Part shown: positions 60,030-64,000 of the stretch, one piece after another
Layout of the letters: each line of letters opens with the position of its first letter
Position numbering within the stretch: the stretch's first letter is position 1
Assembly: GCA_016748015.1 (NCBI GenBank)
Contig: JAAOMT010000375.1
Coordinates: 6,962-70,961 of the forward strand
Reading direction: 5' to 3'
DNA length: 64,000 bases
Origin: Geosiphon pyriformis
Lineage: Eukaryota > Glomeromycota > Glomeromycetes > Archaeosporales > Geosiphonaceae
Program-made: the position numbers and the translations under genes
Notes under the pieces: generated by a model
The model's database searches: none
The model's input: only the letters and a program-made list of their open reading frames with translations
Told to the model about the DNA's origin: nothing

Positions 60030-60750
60030 TGGTTTTTTCTCCTCTGAAATTGTGTAGATTATATGTGGTAATGGATTGTAAATAAGGTCACACTTATTAC
60101 AATATTGAAAGTTATAGAGAATTAAGCAGTATTGACAGAATTAAGTGTTCAGCTATTTTAGATGCTGCTTCTGTTCTTCTTGGATGAGTGCTAGGTTCTG
60201 GTAATGTTTATAAAAATGCTTTAAATTATTTTTAACATCATTAAAAATATCAAAAGTAAGAATATATTTGGGTTCTGGAAGAAAAAGTGAATTGTTTTTA
60301 ATTTTTAGCAGTTTATTGGGTGTAGCACTTTCAACTTTGGCACTTATCATTCTCCAGATCTTGTGCTTGTCATATGGGTAACTTTCCAAATGTCTGAGTG
60401 CTTATTTCCAAGCATTGTCAATTGGAGTCCCTTTTCTCACCCAGTTGTTTATAAGAATCATGTATTGACATGTTTTGTCACATGTTTTTCCTCATTCCAT
60501 ATTTTTTCATTTGGTAGAGTGGTTTCACATGTGAGACAAGGTTTGTTGTCTTATTTTCCTTGCCTTTTTGGTCATTTAAAGCATTCAAGGATGTATAGAT
60601 GGCAATAAAACTTTGTTGTGATTTGCCATTCTTCATTATCACCACAGTATATACCTATTGTGAACAATTTTTTATCACAATTAACACATATAAGCTTAAG
60701 TCAATGATAATTGGTTTGATAAAAGGTGGTGTGCAATGTATAAGTAGAGG
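60030..60750 (-). pseudogene. Element B: Cys-rich module (decayed)
   Basis: Counterpart of 53,940-54,600: LICVNCDKKL, 'IYCGDNEEW', 'FYCHLYI' and CLTCETTL (60,530-60,710), and the open part 60,153-60,389 ending with FYKHYQNLALIQEEQKQHLK, which matches FHKHYQKLASTRKEQEQCL in A. Several stops. Confidence 0.6.
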
Positions 60751-60949
60751 TAATGGCTGTTGTTGACTCTTCTTCTCTTTCCTTCCTTTTTTTTTTCTTT
60801 CTAAATTAGAATTAGTGATAGCTCATTGTGATTGTGGTCAGCCCACGAGATTTGGTAGGCTTTCCAGGTAGGTTTCTTTTCTTCTTTTTTTAATTCAATT
60901 AGTGGTTTTTTGTTGGTGGTGGTTTTAAAATATTTACATATTGCTGGTA

Positions 60950-61490
60950 CTTATGTGTGTTGCCCATTTTGATTAAATTGTAGTTCTTGAATGTTCTAGT
61001 CGAATACAGCATTGGTCTTGAACAGCCAGTTATTACTAACTAGTGCTTGGTATTAGGTGGCTTCCATGACAAGGACTTTAATTGGCACAATGATACCATT
61101 GACTTCAAAGAAGAAGTTGTCAATTTTGCCTATTGAAGTCTTTGTTGTTCCATCAGTAGTGATTATTTGTGTACTAATAGCATGATCAACTTGGTAATCT
61201 AATTAATTCATGAGTTGTTGGGTGATAATACTGCCAGCTGATCCACTGTTTAGGATTAGTTTGATGAGCTAACCATTAACTTTGGCATCTGTATACAGAG
61301 CCATGATGGATTTTGATTCTAAGATGGCTCTACTGAATAGTGGCATTTTAATTGGTTCTTTAAGTTCAAAAGAAAAGATGGTAATAAGTAATTTGTTTTT
61401 AATAATAGTTGCTGACAATATGTTGTTGGTAAGTGGCTGCTTTTGTTTGGCTTTCAATTTGTAGAATGTGGTGTCTTCTAAGGTAACTAG
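60950..61490 (-). pseudogene. Element B: aspartic protease
   Basis: Includes LLITIFSFELKEPIKMPLFS and SIMALYTDAKVNG (61,269-61,457), then a stop and the region aligned to LILDSGS of A around 61,240. EAT-stop-YQALV at 61,035-61,050 has TAA where A has CAA. Reading frame continuous with the dUTPase apart from stops. Confidence 0.7.
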
Positions 61491-61899
61491 GAGACTTAAA
61501 TAGTTCTGGGAATTTGGATTTTAAATATATTCTGTTTTTAAACTCCACTGTTATGATCCTAAGAATTGAGTTAAGGAACTGGGAATCAGTTGATACATAA
61601 TTATCACCAATCTTCAGTTTTGTTGAATATGGGTGATTTTCAGCCTTTGGGTTCCAGTAATTAATTAAGCTGAGTTGGATAGTAGTATTTGAATCTATTG
61701 GGGCTAATAGATTACTTGAGACTGTAGCTAATAAATAGGTTGTAGCTGCAATTAATAAACTATGGGTGCTGGAGACTAATAAATTAGTAATTAATAGATT
61801 GGTTGCTGTGTTATGGGTAAGTAATTTGGTTGATATGGTTCTGGGTTTGATTGATAATTCGGAGTTTGAAACTGGTGATCAGAATTTCAGTATTGATTT

Positions 61900-63690
61900 T
61901 CTGATCATAGAATATTACTATAAATTTGGCAACTAGCTCTAATGTGTTCTTGTTTACCACAATTGTAGCAAACATATGTCTCTGGTTGCTATGGTTGATT
62001 GGTGGATGATAATAGGTGTGTTTGATTTTGAAAACAATTTGAGTTTCCTGAATTATTATGTTGTTGTAGAAATTAATAGATTGCCTAATTGTTAGCTAAG
62101 TATTTTTTTAATTTCTGATTAATTGAATTACTGAACTGCTTCAATTTGGAATCCAAGTCAGATAATCCATTTATTACTAAATTTATAGTTTGGACATGGT
62201 TGGCTTTTAGTTCAGTGGCTTCAAAATCTCTGGTGTAGGTGACTGCTGCTTGTAGGTCTGCTGAATGTAATAAACATATGCATTGGAAGATACTACTGCA
62301 CAGGTTTTTAATGAACTGATTTAAGATTTGTGGTATGATAAAATAATCAGCTTGAATTGTTTGAATTTGACATAAGTTTCTGTGGAAGCATCCTAAGTAA
62401 GTAATGACTGCTTCAATTTTTTTTGCTTAATAGTAGTGAAGATATTGGTTAAGCAGTTGATACTATTATTGTTGCTAAAATATTGTAGGAACTCAAGCTT
62501 GAATGTGTTGAAATTTTGAGGTTTGTTGACCAAGCTTTGATATCATGAATCAGCAGTATCCTAAAGAAAGTATGAGATGGCTTGTATGGCTTTGATGTCA
62601 TTTCATCTGTTGGCTGCAATGGTTTTTTCAACATCATTTAGCCATATCTAGATATCATTTTTTTTGCCAGTGAATTTTTCAATTTTTGCAATTGAAGCAT
62701 ATACCATTAGAGCTATAAGTGGTGGCTGTTGTGATTGTGGTAGTGGTTGAAGTGGTTGTTGTGATTGTTGCTAAGATGGTACTTGTGGCTGTTAAATTGG
62801 TTTAGCAATCAGTTCAATTGGTGGCTAATTGATGATAATTATCAGAGATAAGGTTTGTTAATTATTAATGTTGGGGTTTGGATCATTCTGATTTTGTGGA
62901 GTTTGAATATTTAGGGTTTCAACTTCTGAATTTTCTAAAATCGGATTTCTCTTATTATTTTCTTGATTACTATTTTCTTTTTTCTTGGAATCAGTTATTT
63001 CCCAAGAACTAACAGTTCTGAAATCTGGTTGTGATGGTGGTGATCAAGTTTCTGATAGTGTTGAAAATTGCAACTTAAATTCCTCAAAGTAATTATTATA
63101 TGTTCCCAATAACTCTGTTTTTTTCTGTTTATTTTGAAACAAAATTTTGTTTAATGGTGTTGTTGTGTTTGTGGTAAACACATCTGTTGATGTTATATTG
63201 ATGATGCTTCCAGGCATGTGATGATATAATGGATTAGCAGATGAATCAACTCTCTGTTTCTTCCAAGTGGGTAATTGTATTTGCTTTGAGGTTTTTGCTG
63301 GTGTTTGCAATCTTCTTTTTTCTTTGTCAGCAAAAGTGATGAGAAATTTTTGTTTGGTGTATTTTTTTTATTTCTCTATTTATTTCTATGATTAGTGGTG
63401 CAAATAAATAATTCTGTTGCAGTGTAGTGTTTTAGAGTACTTTATTGAAAAAACTGTTGAAGGTGAATTCTGGATCTTCTTGGCCTCCCAAATAATATAT
63501 TATTCTTTCATTGACATAGCAATTGAAAGCTGATTTTGTTGGCCAACTATTATTCATTAATCCAAGATAAGTGTGATAATATTGAAATAAGAATTTTGCA
63601 AATCCCAGATGGTTTGTTCCTGTTTCTTCAGATTTTGCCACTGTTTCAGATGGGTGTTGTTGGTGTTAGTTTTTTGTTGGATTATACCTC
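61900..63690 (-). pseudogene. Element B: Gag
   Basis: N-terminal 63,432-63,641 (TNHLGFAKFLFQYYHTYLG, intact where A has a stop); 63,044-63,310 with IQLPTWKKQRVD, where A has TAA for Trp; gag core near 62,450-62,700; CCHC knuckle CYNCGKQEHIRASC near 61,935-61,975. More indels than in A, since the Gag pieces lie in three frames. Confidence 0.75.
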
Positions 63691-63703
63691 ACAAGAAGCA
63701 CCA
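63686..63703 (-). other. Candidate primer-binding site of element B
   Basis: Minus strand TGGTGCTTCTTGTGAGG, two bases inside the LTR. It shares TGGTGCT and GAGGTATAAT with element A. Confidence 0.45.
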
Positions 63704-63705
63704 AA

Positions 63706-64000
63706 TGTTACAGATAATTATTTAGGGTCTCAAACAAATAACAAATCCATAACTTGGTGCCCAATAGCTAATATAATAATGTTGGTATCTGAAGGTTTGG
63801 GTTGTCTAAAAGTTTAGGTTGTCTGAAGATTTAGATTGTCTGAAAGTTTAGGTTGTCTAAAAGTTTAGGTTGAGTCTTTTGTATAATAGACAGAGATTTC
63901 TGTATTATTTTATTCATAGCTTCGCAAAATCACAATTCCATTAATTTTTTTCTTAGCTTAGTAGTCAGCAATCCTCTGGTAAGCAATCCATAATTCTTAT
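63706..64000 (-). mobile_element. Element B: right (5') LTR, cut by the window end
   Basis: Begins TGTTACAGATAATT and follows the LTR block order ('ataacttggtgcccaata', 'ttttgtataatagacaga', 'cttagcttagtagtcagc') to the end of the window. Carries a 17-bp tandem expansion. Confidence 0.85.
63788..63872. repeat. 17-bp tandem repeat, five copies, in element B LTR
   Basis: Five units of the type TCTAAAAGTTTAGGTTG. Other LTRs of the family have a single 'tctgaaggttttggttg' at this place, so the array is a local expansion. Confidence 0.88.

Larger units (their letters stand above)
58649..63705 (-). mobile_element. Element B: 5' half of the host Ty3-like element
   Basis: Minus-strand element interrupted by A at 58,645. 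Contains Gag, protease, Cys-rich module, dUTPase and the N-terminal RT, then resumes left of A at 48,616. From 61,457 to 58,649 the protease, Cys-rich, dUTPase and RT pieces share one frame, suggesting a single Pol ORF in the ancestor. Confidence 0.9.

Overview
This is a nuclear window from a fungus with a very AT-rich genome that is packed with transposable elements. The best fit is an arbuscular mycorrhizal fungus (Glomeromycotina, Rhizophagus/Gigaspora type). I infer this from short GT-AG introns in fungal-type housekeeping genes and from Gag and Pol protein motifs that resemble Ty3-like elements known from Rhizophagus. The sequence does not fix the species. I found no rRNA, tRNA, CRISPR array or bacterial feature.

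Host genes occupy only about 28.5-31.7 kb and 27.3-28.5 kb. A plus-strand gene with six exons (27,314-28,491) encodes a protein of about 200 residues with seven CCHC zinc knuckles, of the Gis2/Byr3/CNBP family, with a run of 23 glycines. Convergent to it, a minus-strand gene of at least eleven exons (31,681 to 29,435) encodes an OTU1/YOD1-type deubiquitinase. It includes an 8-nt micro-exon, and one junction closes in frame only if one extra nucleotide is supplied.

Everything else is transposon sequence of different ages. From left to right: a worn LTR (about 345-1,060); LINE-1 on the plus strand (about 1,290-8,989) cut by a solo LTR (6,978-7,959); old minus-strand Ty3-like remains (9.0-15.6 and 22.5-24.8 kb) into which LINE-2 (15,628-22,456, minus strand, 10-bp target duplication) was inserted; a third LINE relic ending near 26,265; the host island; a LINE tail and LTR fragments; a plus-strand Ty3-like relic (33.6-38.4 kb) whose reverse transcriptase is split by a solo LTR; a 4 x 114-bp tandem array next to a hAT transposase relic (40.6-42.6 kb); another Ty3-like relic and LTRs (42.9-47.0 kb); and a nested pair of dUTPase-carrying Ty3-like elements. 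In that pair, element A (48,621-58,644, 10,024 bp, with both LTRs and a CTGT target duplication) sits inside the reverse transcriptase of element B (47,701-64,000, running off the window).

Elements A and B share the order Gag (CCHC) - aspartic protease - Cys-rich module - dUTPase - reverse transcriptase. Element A continues with RNase H, integrase and a C-terminal extension I do not recognise. Damage is dominated by C:G to T:A transitions. Both LINE ORF2s hold one reading frame for kilobases while collecting only stop codons, and active-site Asp/His residues are changed to Asn/Tyr. This looks like a RIP-like process or deamination of methylated cytosines, followed by drift toward extreme AT content.
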